This document shows, piece by piece, positions 34,684 through 44,123 of a DNA stretch of 64,000 nucleotides. The translations under genes and the position numbers were made by a program. The stretch spans positions 1-64,000 of the forward strand of contig JBKCUK010000009.1 in NCBI GenBank assembly GCA_046318415.1. The letters run 5' to 3'. The DNA comes from JBKCUK01 sp046318415 (GTDB lineage Bacteria; Pseudomonadota; Alphaproteobacteria; Caedimonadales; Caedimonadaceae). Every line of letters begins with the position of its first letter. Within the stretch, counting starts at the first letter, position 1. The notes under the pieces are model-generated. The model had not been told where the DNA came from and made no database searches. It saw only the letters and a program-made list of their open reading frames with translations.

Positions 34684-35934
34684 TTACCATTCATCGAAAT
34701 GCGATTTTTCTCTCGCAAAAAGCTCATTTACTGGCAGTTTGCAGTGCTCGGCTATGAGAGGAATCAGTAACTGACGGTGTTTTGGAAAAACATCGAATAA
34801 ATCCGACCAGGAAGAGTTGAAACCCATTCGCGCAGCCATCAGCAAGCACACAAAACCCAACTTCAAATCCGATGGAATTTCCTTGAAATGGCTTACTAGA
34901 TGAGCATTTCCGAGAAGTTCTAGCATAGTTTTTTGGCACAAGTGCGGGACAATCAAATCCAACTCTTCAATAAAAGTTGGCTGAACAAACTCTATACCCA
35001 AATGATGATATGCCCATGGCTTATTGGCTGCCAACGCAGCATCGAGAAAAAAAAGCGTTGCATCTAATTTCTTTGATTTTTGCTCTGGTCTTGCAACAAA
35101 ATACTCTGCTTTCAGTTCTTGGTATTGCCTGATTTCAGCGGCTTCTTTGAAGGTTTCTACCTGACTTTGCAACAGGGCTTGAACGAGATGTGGCGCGGGT
35201 TCATAGCCAAAATCCCCATCTTTTAGACCACGCATGGTAAAATCCAGCGCCCACGGTTCCCCAGCCTCAAGGGCCGATTCAACATGCTTTTTTGCTTGGT
35301 TTAAATCCATCTCAAAACCATGGGTTCCGAAACTCCAATAACGTGCAATGTGGGGAATAGAGGAACCAAAGCCTTGGCTTATAGCGCGCTCGATTTCTTG
35401 TTTCAGAGCTGTATCGTTTTGTTCGAATCCATAGATACCCTGCTGCCAGCCGGTGATACGCTTATTGATCGCCCAACGAGGCATGAAGCACATTTGACGA
35501 TCGATGTACATTCGCGCAGCATCGGGATTTTTCTTGAAACCATAAACACCACCAAAAAGTCCCTCGACCTTGATATCCATCGCTTGCTCCCAACCAAGGG
35601 AAGCTAAAAAAGAGATACACTGGGGAGTAAGAAACTTAGATAGCCCTGCAAGAACTTCAGAAGCATCCAAAAGGTGAGCCAGATTGGCATCCTCTTGATA
35701 CTGTGAAGGAAGACTCAAATATGCCTCTAAAGCTTCATAATCTTGCTCAAGGAGGGCCCTGTACGTAGCTAATTGAGTCACTTGGTCCGCCTCAGGTGCC
35801 GCGCTACCAGAGCTGATTTCTGCTTGTTTTGCAGTGGGCCGCGACTCAAATGCGCCGTCATAGGAGGTGGAAGAGGCACTCACAAGAAAAGGCGTACAAC
35901 AAAGGGTTAATGCGTAGAAGTGCTTTTTTGACAT
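34684..35934 (-). CDS. Secreted Sel1-like repeat protein
   Basis: The 416-residue protein has a signal peptide cut at VSAS near residue 21, a low-complexity Ser/Ala/Glu linker (about 22-50), then helical repeats with a period near 36 residues. Each has a Gly-x-(Y/H)-Gly-Phe turn followed by an A-helix: GVYGFKKNPDAARMYI, GIYGFEQNDTALKQEI, GTHGFEMDLNQAKKHV. This resembles Sel1/TPR-like repeats, which mediate protein contacts. ATG 35934 follows GAGAGG by six bases, and a consensus-like promoter is upstream. Function unknown; the same design as other exported proteins of the window. Confidence 0.75.
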   Translation of the reverse strand: MSKKHFYALTLCCTPFLVSASSTSYDGAFESRPTAKQAEISSGSAAPEADQVTQLATYRALLEQDYEALEAYLSLPSQYQEDANLAHLLDASEVLAGLSKFLTPQCISFLASLGWEQAMDIKVEGLFGGVYGFKKNPDAARMYIDRQMCFMPRWAINKRITGWQQGIYGFEQNDTALKQEIERAISQGFGSSIPHIARYWSFGTHGFEMDLNQAKKHVESALEAGEPWALDFTMRGLKDGDFGYEPAPHLVQALLQSQVETFKEAAEIRQYQELKAEYFVARPEQKSKKLDATLFFLDAALAANKPWAYHHLGIEFVQPTFIEELDLIVPHLCQKTMLELLGNAHLVSHFKEIPSDLKLGFVCLLMAARMGFNSSWSDLFDVFPKHRQLLIPLIAEHCKLPVNELFAREKSHFDEW

Positions 35935-35967
35935 AATGAACCTCTCGTTGTTGATTACAGACAAAGG

Positions 35968-35996
35968 TTTTAAACTTTTTATTTACATATTGTCAA
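35968..35996 (-). promoter_or_regulatory. Sigma-70-type promoter for the Sel1-like gene
   Basis: Reverse strand TTGACA (35991-35996) and TTAAAA (35968-35973) are 17 bases apart. The sequence AAATTGACAAT around the -35 box recurs upstream of the other Sel1 protein gene (near 61218-61228). Confidence 0.55.
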
Positions 35997-36075
35997 TTTA
36001 TTTTTCAGCATATGTGTCAAGAAAATGCACCCCATAATAAGGACGCTGCTCTAAAGTGCGCTTGGTGAAAATCTC

Positions 36076-38175
36076 TTAACCGGCTTTGAGGAAGCGTGCC
36101 CCCTCGGCCTTATTAAAGAGTTCCATTAACACACGAAAGGGATAGCCACTGGGTGTGTTCAGAGAGGGATCGCGATCTAAGAGGTTTTTGGCGAACTGGT
36201 GCGCCTCATGAAGAAGGTCCTGATGCAGGCTCAAGTCGGCCACACGATAGTGGGGCATGCCACTTTGCCGAAGGCCCATAATCTCCCCGCCCCCGCGTAA
36301 ACGCAGATCCTCTTCGGCAATCTTAAAGCCATCTTCTGTAGACCGCATCACCTCGAGGCGGGCACGCGAGGTTTGAGATAACGGACCTTGATAGAGCAAA
36401 ATACAGTTTGAGGCTAAAGCACCACGACCGATACGTCCACGCAGCTGATGCAGTTGCGCAAGCCCAAAACGCTCGGCATGTTCAATAATCATCACCGTTG
36501 CCTCTTCCACATGGACACCCACTTCAATGACGGTTGTGGCCACCAGCAGCTGCGTTTGGCCTGAGACAAACTGAGCCATTTGTTCTTGGCGCTCGTTTGG
36601 TTTTTGCTTGCCATGCACCAAACTCACACGCCCCGGATAGCGCTTTGCAAGCTGCTCAAAACGATCAATGGCCGCGGCCAGGTCAAGGGTTTCTGACTCT
36701 TCGACCAAGGGACACACCCAATAGATGCGCTCTCCTCGATTCATGATCTCAATCAGGCGCGCTTCGATTTCTGCCATCCGATCGATGGAAAGAACCTTTG
36801 TGAGGATGGGTTTTCGACCTGCAGGCTTTTGTCGCAAATAGGTGCAGGGAAGGTCACCGTAGGCGGCCATTAAAAGAGTTCTTGGAATCGGTGTGGCGGT
36901 CATCACCAAGCAATCAACACGCGCCCCTTTTTCTGACAGCGCCAAACGCTGCGCCACCCCAAAACGATGCTGTTCATCGATGACCGCAAAAGCAAGGTTC
37001 TGGAACACCACATCCTCTTGGATGAGAGCATGCGTCCCAATCAACAGCTGGATTTCACCACTGGCAAGACCTGCGAGGATCCGCCGTCTCTCTTTTGCCG
37101 TTGTACGCCCGGTCAGCAGCTCAAGCTGAAGTCCTGCGGCTGCCGCCCAAGCCTTCATGGTCTTATCGTGTTGGCGCGCCAGTATCTCGGTCGGCGCCAA
37201 AAGGGCGGCCTGCCCCCCTGCAGCAATACCATTTAACATGGCCATGAAGGCGACAATGGTCTTGCCACTGCCCACATCTCCTTGCAAAAGGCGCACCATA
37301 ACCTCAGGTCCAGCGCAATCTGCATCAATTTCTTCAAGGGCACGCTCTTGATCTTGGGTCAGCTCAAAGGGGAGAACCTCACGCACCTTGGCGCGCAGAT
37401 CCTCGAGTCCAAGCAAAGCTCTTGGGTTATGGCGCACATCCTGGCGCCGCGCCATGACAAGGGAGATCTGGTCGGCCAGAAGCTCATCAAAGGCGAGACG
37501 ACGCCGCGCCGGATTTTCAGGCTCCAAGTCTTGTGCCTCTGTTGGGTGATGCACAAGATGCAGGGCCTGCGTAAAGGTCGGCCATCGATGCGTTTGTCGC
37601 AACGCCAGAGGCAGCCAATCCGCCTCACTAACGAATGTCGACAAGATGGATTCAATCAGCTTTTTGAGCTGTTTTTGTGTCAGTTGACTGGTCAGCGGAT
37701 AGACGGCCTGTTGTCCTTCCCATTGGGACTTTTCACTCGCAGGGCCAATAAAATCGGGATGCACCATCTGGGGACGGTCCATGAAAAAGTCGACCCGTCC
37801 GCTGACGAGGCGCTGAGCGCCCATGGGCAGGATTTTTTGCAAATGTTGGGCATAGCTTTTGAAAAAAACAAGCTCCCCTTCCCCCCCCGCATCCGCTGTC
37901 ATCACCCGATAGGCAGATGTTTTGGCGCCCCGGGCTGGTGCCTGATGACGCACGACGGTGACCATTGTGGTCACAAGCTCCCCAGGGCGTGCCTCTCGCA
38001 TGGATCGCACAGGTCTGCGATGAACGAGTTGACTGGGAAGATGCAGCGCTAAATCCAAAACACGCTCACCACACAAACGTCGCAACACAAGCTCAAGACC
38101 CGGCCCCACGCCTTTGACGTAACGTAAAGGCCGCAGAAGGGTCTCTTTCAATTGATTCAGCGCAAAATCTGCCAT
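36076..38175 (-). CDS. recG: ATP-dependent DNA helicase RecG
   Basis: RecG unwinds branched DNA and reverses stalled replication forks. The 699-residue protein has the N-terminal wedge domain, Walker A GDVGSGKTIVA (about 295), the DEQH box VIDEQHRFGV, the TATPIPRTL motif, and the C-terminal helicase motifs with QLRGRIGRG. Length is normal. ATG 38175 is preferred over GTG 38181 because AGGTGG precedes it. In many alphaproteobacteria sdhE lies beside recG on the opposite strand; here the patatin gene is in between. Confidence 0.97.
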   Translation of the reverse strand: MADFALNQLKETLLRPLRYVKGVGPGLELVLRRLCGERVLDLALHLPSQLVHRRPVRSMREARPGELVTTMVTVVRHQAPARGAKTSAYRVMTADAGGEGELVFFKSYAQHLQKILPMGAQRLVSGRVDFFMDRPQMVHPDFIGPASEKSQWEGQQAVYPLTSQLTQKQLKKLIESILSTFVSEADWLPLALRQTHRWPTFTQALHLVHHPTEAQDLEPENPARRRLAFDELLADQISLVMARRQDVRHNPRALLGLEDLRAKVREVLPFELTQDQERALEEIDADCAGPEVMVRLLQGDVGSGKTIVAFMAMLNGIAAGGQAALLAPTEILARQHDKTMKAWAAAAGLQLELLTGRTTAKERRRILAGLASGEIQLLIGTHALIQEDVVFQNLAFAVIDEQHRFGVAQRLALSEKGARVDCLVMTATPIPRTLLMAAYGDLPCTYLRQKPAGRKPILTKVLSIDRMAEIEARLIEIMNRGERIYWVCPLVEESETLDLAAAIDRFEQLAKRYPGRVSLVHGKQKPNERQEQMAQFVSGQTQLLVATTVIEVGVHVEEATVMIIEHAERFGLAQLHQLRGRIGRGALASNCILLYQGPLSQTSRARLEVMRSTEDGFKIAEEDLRLRGGGEIMGLRQSGMPHYRVADLSLHQDLLHEAHQFAKNLLDRDPSLNTPSGYPFRVLMELFNKAEGARFLKAG

Positions 38176-38240
38176 AACCACCTAAACGGGACATGATTCA
38201 ATGCTGTGAGGGTAGAGGGGCTTGAGCCCAACCTCAAGTC

Positions 38241-40004
38241 TTAATCATTACCTGGAGCACCTCTTGCCTTATCCTTTTCTGCATAAGAGGGCCTGGATAA
38301 TTCTGGCGAACTGGAAGGTGAATCATCGGGAGAAGTTCGCTCAAAAAGATCCGTGCGCGATTCCCTTTTGGGATTAACGAGACTACTAAGGCCACGTTTG
38401 ACGGGCGTTGCAGGGCGTTCAATCGATGCTATTGACGCATCAAAGCTGCCGCCAGGAACCCGATTGGGGCTTGTGGGCGTGGTAGGCTCTTCTGCAACCA
38501 TTAAACGTGGGCTACCCTGCTGGGCTGTCGTGCTGTCCGAACGACTTGAGCGCTTCCCATGGGAGGACTTTGGTTCATGTACCGCTGACATGCGCAGCTT
38601 AGGGATGTTAATTTTATGGGTTTGATGGGTATCCGTTAGGGTTGCATGGCCATAATCGGAGTGATTTTCTCCTTTTTGCAGGCGTGGGGTCCGGGGGGAG
38701 TCCTGCCCCTCCCCTACTCCAGGCACTAAATGACTGTGTGCCGGATATGCACCCCCCCCATTACCAGATATCCCACCGACAGACACTGAGGTCAGACCAA
38801 CTGGAACAGCTTTTTCTGCCTCTGAACTTTCCGACTCATCCGAGTCACTGTATTCGTCATCGCTGTCGCTAGAGCTGTAGATGGAATCAAAGTCGTCATC
38901 CGCCTGAGGCAGGCGATGACGGCGCAACTCGTCAGCAATAAGATCGAGCGAGTGATCGTGACTGCGCAGCATATGCTCGGCAATATAGGTCAGTTGCTCG
39001 ACCGTTTCAGGACGGGTATCGTCCATTTCGGCAAGTGAGGCCGGAATGACCGGCTGGATCCGGTAATAGCGCCGTTTGGCATAGCTATCCAAACCCACTT
39101 GGTCCGGCAGAAGCTCGTTCAGTTGATAGTCGACCACCGTACTGCTTCCGTCCATCATCAGCCCAATCAGAGACTTAACCCAGCCAATTGCGCCTTGATT
39201 TTGATAATCACCATACCCAAGCGAAGTCATCTTGCGCCCGGTGCCGATGGACACCAGCATAAAATCGTCGGCATCCGGAAACATTTCCCGCGCTGAGACC
39301 AGGGCCGACATGGCAGGATTATTGACAATGACACCACCATCAATCACATGATAAGCAGTCCCCTCTAAGCTTTTAATGGATGCTGCAGGAAAGAAAGTGG
39401 GTGCCGCCGAGGTTGCCCGGGCCACATCCCGCATGAGAAAATCCCGTGAGTCGTCATATTTCGCCTTCGAGCTGCGAAAGAAGATGGGCTCATAGCGTCC
39501 GATTTCACACCCAGGAATCAGTGTATTGGTGATGGATTGGGACAACAGGGTGTTGCCGAAGTATTCCTTGGCCACAGCTTCAAACCCAGTAGCCTCATAG
39601 CGTGGCGCCAAAAACCCCCATCCAGTGCGTAGATCGCGCCAGGTGCTTCGCGAAAAGATGGTCGTTCCGTTTGTTGTATAAATCTCTCTTAAGTCCCGGG
39701 GACTATATTTGGGCACGTTGGCGTTTTCGCTGCTGGGGACGTTGAGCCCCAGGGCAAGAATACCACCCGTCGAAGTACCTGCCATAAGATCAAATTTTGT
39801 TGCAAGGGGTGAGCCTACGCGTCGTTCCAAATCTTCAAGAATGCGTGCAGGTATAATCCCACGCATACCGCCGCCGTCGATGGACAGAATGGTGACGGTC
39901 TTTTTTTCTTCCTGTTCAGAACGATCGACCGTTGCTCTTGCAGTTTTTGCCAAACCTCCAACGGCAACACAGCCCACTAGTAATATTAATCGAATCCACT
40001 TCAT
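38241..40004 (-). CDS. Secreted patatin-like phospholipase with long disordered tail
   Basis: Patatins are lipid acyl hydrolases with a Ser-Asp dyad. The 587-residue protein has a signal peptide (cut after TARA near residue 24), the oxyanion loop DGGGMRG (43-49), the nucleophile Ser78 in GTSTGG and Asp222 in IDGGVIVNNP. The catalytic domain ends near residue 370. The last 200 residues are Ser/Pro/Asp-rich and probably unfolded. ATG 40004 follows GGAGG by six bases. Secreted patatins act on host membranes in Rickettsia, Legionella and Pseudomonas; here that role is inferred. The gene lies between recG and sdhE. Confidence 0.92.
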   Translation of the reverse strand: MKWIRLILLVGCVAVGGLAKTARATVDRSEQEEKKTVTILSIDGGGMRGIIPARILEDLERRVGSPLATKFDLMAGTSTGGILALGLNVPSSENANVPKYSPRDLREIYTTNGTTIFSRSTWRDLRTGWGFLAPRYEATGFEAVAKEYFGNTLLSQSITNTLIPGCEIGRYEPIFFRSSKAKYDDSRDFLMRDVARATSAAPTFFPAASIKSLEGTAYHVIDGGVIVNNPAMSALVSAREMFPDADDFMLVSIGTGRKMTSLGYGDYQNQGAIGWVKSLIGLMMDGSSTVVDYQLNELLPDQVGLDSYAKRRYYRIQPVIPASLAEMDDTRPETVEQLTYIAEHMLRSHDHSLDLIADELRRHRLPQADDDFDSIYSSSDSDDEYSDSDESESSEAEKAVPVGLTSVSVGGISGNGGGAYPAHSHLVPGVGEGQDSPRTPRLQKGENHSDYGHATLTDTHQTHKINIPKLRMSAVHEPKSSHGKRSSRSDSTTAQQGSPRLMVAEEPTTPTSPNRVPGGSFDASIASIERPATPVKRGLSSLVNPKRESRTDLFERTSPDDSPSSSPELSRPSYAEKDKARGAPGND

Positions 40005-40179
40005 CAATGCCTCCGTCAGTCGTTGCCGCACCACCATGTTCGTGACAATTTGGTTAATAAATGGATAAAAGATTACCTTTTAGTCATAAAATTTAAGAGA
40101 TTGAAAACGACCTTGTTTCTTGGCGTGCTAAGCTAAGTGTGCAAAAGTAGAAAAAATAATCATTTTGGGGAGCTCTTAC

Positions 40180-40464
40180 GTGATAGATGACAAGGCATTG
40201 ATCTATCGTGCCACACACCGTGGCAGCAAAGAGGCGGACCAGGTCTTGGGCACCTTTGTCCAGCGTCATATCGACAACCTCTCCCAGAATGAAAAAGCGG
40301 CCCTCGACGCACTTTTAGCGCTGGATGATCCCATCATTTTCGACATGTTGAGCAACAGGCATCAGGAGAGCAACCCAATTCTAAGAGAGTTGTTGGAGCG
40401 CATTGAATCTCATACACATGTTCTCTATGATGAAGCCTTAAGGGCGCGACAAAAATACCAATAA
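40180..40464 (+). CDS. sdhE: SdhE, FAD assembly factor
   Basis: SdhE helps attach FAD to the succinate dehydrogenase flavoprotein. The 94-residue product has the family signature in the form RATHRGSKEADQVLGTFV (usually RGxKExDxLLGxF) and the later ALDALLALDDPIIFDML. GTG 40180 follows GGGGAG by eight bases and gives the usual length; TTG 40165 overlaps that site. It is followed 41 bases later by the first pseudopilin gene. Confidence 0.9.
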   Translation: MIDDKALIYRATHRGSKEADQVLGTFVQRHIDNLSQNEKAALDALLALDDPIIFDMLSNRHQESNPILRELLERIESHTHVLYDEALRARQKYQ

Positions 40465-40505
40465 AGAGTCCCCCCCTTAAAAAAACAATAAAACAGGGAT
40501 AGAAC

Positions 40506-41210
40506 ATGGCAAACAAGCGCAAGCGCATGAAACTGGATGGGTATAGCTTGGTTGAGCTTGCTGTGGTCCTTGTTATTGTGGGAATTCTTGTCGGCGGCGT
40601 TTTAAAAGGACAAGATCTACTGGAGAACGCGCGCCTCAAATCCGTACTGCAGCAGGTCAACGAGATCCGAGTGGCGGTGAGCACCTTTATGGTCAAATAT
40701 GACGCCCTTCCAGGAGACTTTGATCAGGCCAAAAATTATATTGATGCCGCCCTTAAAAACGGTGGCGGCAATGGCATTATCGATGGACCCGGCCTTGCCA
40801 ATGATGCCTCGGGCGAAAACCATGAAACTCTCTCTTTCTGGCAGCATCTCTCAGCCTCTCACCTTTTATCTTCACCAGGGGAAGTGAAAGGCAATATTGC
40901 CACCTTCGGGCATGGGGCCCCTTCCAGCAAAATAGGGGGCGGCTTTACGGTGCGGCATCAGCCCTATCCCGATATGCCAGGTCATTGGATCGTGCTTGGT
41001 AAAGAACGTGGAGGCTACGGGGATGCTGCGCTTCTAACTCCGGCGCAAGCCATGAGTCTCGATCGCCAAGCGGATAACGGCCACCCCTCCAGCGGAAAGA
41101 TCCGCGCCAAGGAAGGCCATGGCACGCCACCCGGCTCGTGCGTCACGCGGGAAGGAAACTACAACGGCAGCACCAAAGAGCCCGCATGCGTGCTTTATTT
41201 TCAACTTTAG
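40506..41210 (+). CDS. Type IV pilin-like (pseudopilin) protein 1
   Basis: The 234-residue protein has a 12-residue basic leader and the prepilin peptidase site DG-YSLVELAVVL, with the conserved Glu at position 5 of the mature chain. A hydrophobic alpha-helix follows. The C-terminal domain contains a Gly/Asn loop (NGGGNGIIDG), and the end has a Cys pair region. AGGGAT precedes the ATG. It would be a subunit of a type IV pilus or type II secretion pseudopilus, cut by a prepilin peptidase not in the window. It overlaps the second pilin gene by 25 bases. Confidence 0.88.
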   Translation: MANKRKRMKLDGYSLVELAVVLVIVGILVGGVLKGQDLLENARLKSVLQQVNEIRVAVSTFMVKYDALPGDFDQAKNYIDAALKNGGGNGIIDGPGLANDASGENHETLSFWQHLSASHLLSSPGEVKGNIATFGHGAPSSKIGGGFTVRHQPYPDMPGHWIVLGKERGGYGDAALLTPAQAMSLDRQADNGHPSSGKIRAKEGHGTPPGSCVTREGNYNGSTKEPACVLYFQL

Positions 41211-42040
41211 CGCGGCGAATTCGAAACCGCAGATCCTTGGCAGGATTTAGCCTTGTGGAGCTGGCGTTGGTCTTGGCAATCGTGGGGGTGGTGGCAGGAC
41301 TTGGCCTTCCGCTCCTCACGCAACATATGATGGTCGAACGCACGCGCATCACCCGCCAGAATCAGGAACGTATCTTCGAGAGCCTTGGCGCTTTCCTTGC
41401 GCGCAAAGGTTATCTTCCCTGCCCTGCCGAGCCCGGCAAAAGTCCTTTAGGAGAAGCCAGTCTCACCTGCAGGAAACCGGGAATCGTCCCCTTTCGCACA
41501 TTGGGAATCGAGGAACGCATCGCCAAGGATGGTTTTGGGCGTTTCATGACCTATGCCATTGACGCCAACATGAACCGCGCCCCCAATGCGACCCATGCTC
41601 TCGAAACTTTAGATGCCTACTGTGAAACAGTTCACACCGAGCTCAGCGTCAAAGATCCCCAGGGCCCGGTCATGGATGGCCAAAACAAAGATGATTTTGT
41701 TGCCGTGGTGCTGGTGAGTCACGGCCCCCTAGGAGAGGGCGCCTATCAGGGAAATGGGAAAAGGATCCCCCTCAAAAATGCAAGTAGCCTTGAAGCCCTC
41801 AATGGGGACGACGACCTTTTCTTTGCAGATTACCCCCATGCTGAATCCGGCCCTGCAAAGTTTCAGCACACCGTGCGCTGGATGAGCCGTAATAATCTGG
41901 CAGCCAGTCACGCCAAAGTCGTCTGCAAACAAGCGCAACAATTCTTGAGCCATCCCTCCCAAGACCCTCCTGAGGATCCGAACATTAACCGCCTCTTTGA
42001 GGCCTACGACCAGCGCCTGCAACAACAGGAAACGCCATAA
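41186..42040 (+). CDS. Type IV pilin-like (pseudopilin) protein 2
   Basis: The 284-residue product has a 20-residue leader and the cleavage site AG-FSLVELALVL. The mature part contains GYLPCPAEPG and PFRTLGIEE, features shared by large minor pilins of MSHA-type systems. The chosen ATG 41186 lies within the end of pilin 1; a longer start at 41138 adds 16 unlikely residues. It faces the assembly operon, with convergent ends near 42040-42113. Confidence 0.86.
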   Translation: MRALFSTLARRIRNRRSLAGFSLVELALVLAIVGVVAGLGLPLLTQHMMVERTRITRQNQERIFESLGAFLARKGYLPCPAEPGKSPLGEASLTCRKPGIVPFRTLGIEERIAKDGFGRFMTYAIDANMNRAPNATHALETLDAYCETVHTELSVKDPQGPVMDGQNKDDFVAVVLVSHGPLGEGAYQGNGKRIPLKNASSLEALNGDDDLFFADYPHAESGPAKFQHTVRWMSRNNLAASHAKVVCKQAQQFLSHPSQDPPEDPNINRLFEAYDQRLQQQETP

Positions 42041-42112
42041 TTAAAGCGCTCCTCGGTGGGCCGGCATAAATGCATCAGTTCGGGATCAACGAGATCCCAT
42101 CGATACATGACC

Positions 42113-42487
42113 CTATTCCGCTTGCGCCGGCTTTGAAGATGCGTCCTCCCTTTTCAATTCATGCACCTCACCGGGCTTCAGGTGGAAATGGTGGTCATGC
42201 CAGCGAAACGTGACGCGCTCACCTGAAGTACCCACAACCACAAGCCCTGGAATCGGATGATCATCAAGGAGAACACCATTCACCCAAATTCTTGGCCCCT
42301 TGGGCGTGTAATAGAGGGCATCCAACTTCACCCTAAGCTGGTCTTGAGGAAGCTGGGTAGATGTCTTATTTTGCGTCATCGCGCTCAGTTCATCTGTGCG
42401 AAATAAAAGCGACGTACATCCCTTGTCTGCCCACAACGCAAGGCAAGAAAATGCAAGGCAGGTCGTAAGCCGTCTATTGAACCGCAT
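42113..42487 (-). CDS. GspB/MshK-like pilus accessory protein
   Basis: The 124-residue protein has an N-terminal hydrophobic segment, a Gln/Thr-rich linker and a C-terminal small beta domain (about 60-110): RVKLDALYYTPKGPRIWVNG, then ERVTFRWHDHHFHLKPGEVHEL. This is the pattern of MshK and the GspB C-terminal domain, which sit between the inner-membrane platform and the secretin. It overlaps the preceding gene by 14 bases. The assignment rests on pattern and operon context. Confidence 0.65.
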   Translation of the reverse strand: MRFNRRLTTCLAFSCLALWADKGCTSLLFRTDELSAMTQNKTSTQLPQDQLRVKLDALYYTPKGPRIWVNGVLLDDHPIPGLVVVGTSGERVTFRWHDHHFHLKPGEVHELKREDASSKPAQAE

Positions 42488-43022
42488 GCCACAATTCATA
42501 TGTCAGATCCGCCATAACACCAGCCGTTTCTGGGTCAACACGACGAATCATCAGCGAAGTCAGGTACATGGGGATACCCTTTAATTCTTGCGTATTTTGC
42601 GTCATTTGAAAAATATCTCGATCTGTCTCACCTTCTAGGGTTACTTTCAAAATGGTAATCGCAAAAGGCCATCGGCCCTTGATAACGGACTGAGGTTTCG
42701 CTTCTAAAGTATGTTTGATGACTTTCAAGTCGTGCTGACGCGCATGCGCGATGAATGCTGTTAAAAAAACCTCTGCATTTAAAGGCGCAACGGATGCCGC
42801 GGCGGCTCTTTTTGTGAGCTCATTCAGATCTTGTTCTTTTTGGGAATCTTTTGGAAGGTCAGGTTGCGTCAGTTGCAAATCACGAATAGCGGCGCTCAGC
42901 TGATCTCTCTCCACCTGCATGGAACGCAAAACACCCGTCGCGATCATCCATAAAACAACGATGGTGAGGGCAATCACCCCATAGATGGACAACTCTTTTT
43001 TGGCACGTTTACTGAGTTTCAT
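42474..43022 (-). CDS. PilO/MshJ-like assembly protein
   Basis: The 182-residue protein has a short basic start, one membrane helix (about 13-32), a coiled coil (about 35-70) and a ferredoxin-like C-terminal domain ending MADLTYELWHAVQ. This is the design of PilO, GspM and MshJ, the platform subunits that pair with PilN/GspL. It overlaps the PilN-like gene by 14 bases and the MshK-like gene by 14 bases, so the three are tightly coupled. Confidence 0.75.
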   Translation of the reverse strand: MKLSKRAKKELSIYGVIALTIVVLWMIATGVLRSMQVERDQLSAAIRDLQLTQPDLPKDSQKEQDLNELTKRAAAASVAPLNAEVFLTAFIAHARQHDLKVIKHTLEAKPQSVIKGRWPFAITILKVTLEGETDRDIFQMTQNTQELKGIPMYLTSLMIRRVDPETAGVMADLTYELWHAVQ

Positions 43023-44121
43023 GCTCTATACCCTCTATTTCGAGATAGCCTGCGTCTACATCATGACTGCTGTTTGTCCTCAAGCTCACACGATAAGTGG
43101 CAAATTCTTGCTGCACCGTGCTCAAAAAGGTTTGAGCGTCACCCTTTACAATCACACCCTCCATCCACAAACGAGGATGCGGATCGACGGCTATGCCGGC
43201 AGATATACCCTGAAAGTGCGCTTCAAGGAGCTGTGGCAGATGATGCTGCCAATGCGCATAATGGCGTGCCATCGCCACGCGCCGCATCAGGGTAGACATT
43301 TGCCCTGTATCAAGCGCATTCTGAGCTTCAAGACTTTGGGCCTGGCGAAGTTGCAGCTGTGCCAATTCGGCGGTTTGCAGCCGGGTCTCACCATAGACTG
43401 CCTTCAACTGCAGGGCTTGATTTGCCAACCCGCCCATCAAAATGAGCAGGATAGACCCCATGATCGCTTGTGGAACCTGCAGCATGCGCAACGAAAGACG
43501 CATGAAAAGCGATTGTTTTGGCGCCACCCTCACAGGTGGTTCATTCTCAATGGTCAACGCCCCCGCCAACCATTGGGGAAAAAGGCGCTGCAGGTGCTGC
43601 ACCGAAGCCTTTGTATCCAAAGTGTCGCCGATTTCTCCCCACCACACCAGACGCCCATCGATGTAGAGGCCTGCACGGTCAGGTGAGTGACGCACCAGTC
43701 TCGCGGATCCCCCAAGAGGGTCGCGCCAGGTATGGTCATGGGCCGCAAAGGAAACAACAGCACCATACACCCCTGAGCGCCTCAAAACAGCTTCCTCCCA
43801 GGGATCCAGCTTCTTGCGCGGATACCCAATCCGTCTTAACCAGAATTCTCCTTTGAGATGCAGCAAGTCCACCCGATAACGCCAGGCTTCATCATCTCGC
43901 GCGAGGCGTCTTTGGGTGGCAAGATACAGCTGACGATCCAACCATGGTAGTTTAGGCGCGGGGGAGATCTCGACAAGGACCTCATCCCCGCCATAGCTTA
44001 AGATCACGAATCCCTTGACCTGCACGAAAGGCGCAGAAAGCTCAGATGCTTTCGCAAGAAAGTGCTTTTGAGTGCCGGACTCCAGAACAGCGCCATCATC
44101 AAATACGGTGATCTTTTCCAT
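43009..44121 (-). CDS. PilN/GspL/MshI-like assembly protein
   Basis: The 370-residue protein has a cytoplasmic domain (about 1-205), one membrane helix (about 215-240), a coiled coil (about 240-275) and a small periplasmic domain. The cytoplasmic part is too short and too divergent to be a full PilM-type actin fold. The layout fits the MshI or GspL-like component that joins the ATPase to the platform. ATG 44121 or GTG 44127 can start it; GTG gives a GTGA overlap with the gspF-like gene. Confidence 0.72.
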   Translation of the reverse strand: MEKITVFDDGAVLESGTQKHFLAKASELSAPFVQVKGFVILSYGGDEVLVEISPAPKLPWLDRQLYLATQRRLARDDEAWRYRVDLLHLKGEFWLRRIGYPRKKLDPWEEAVLRRSGVYGAVVSFAAHDHTWRDPLGGSARLVRHSPDRAGLYIDGRLVWWGEIGDTLDTKASVQHLQRLFPQWLAGALTIENEPPVRVAPKQSLFMRLSLRMLQVPQAIMGSILLILMGGLANQALQLKAVYGETRLQTAELAQLQLRQAQSLEAQNALDTGQMSTLMRRVAMARHYAHWQHHLPQLLEAHFQGISAGIAVDPHPRLWMEGVIVKGDAQTFLSTVQQEFATYRVSLRTNSSHDVDAGYLEIEGIEHETQ

Positions 44122-44123
44122 GC

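Noticed and set aside
42082..42097. GGGATC/GATCCC hairpin between pilin 2 and the MshK-like gene
   Set aside because: Short stem without a T-run; too little to call a terminator.
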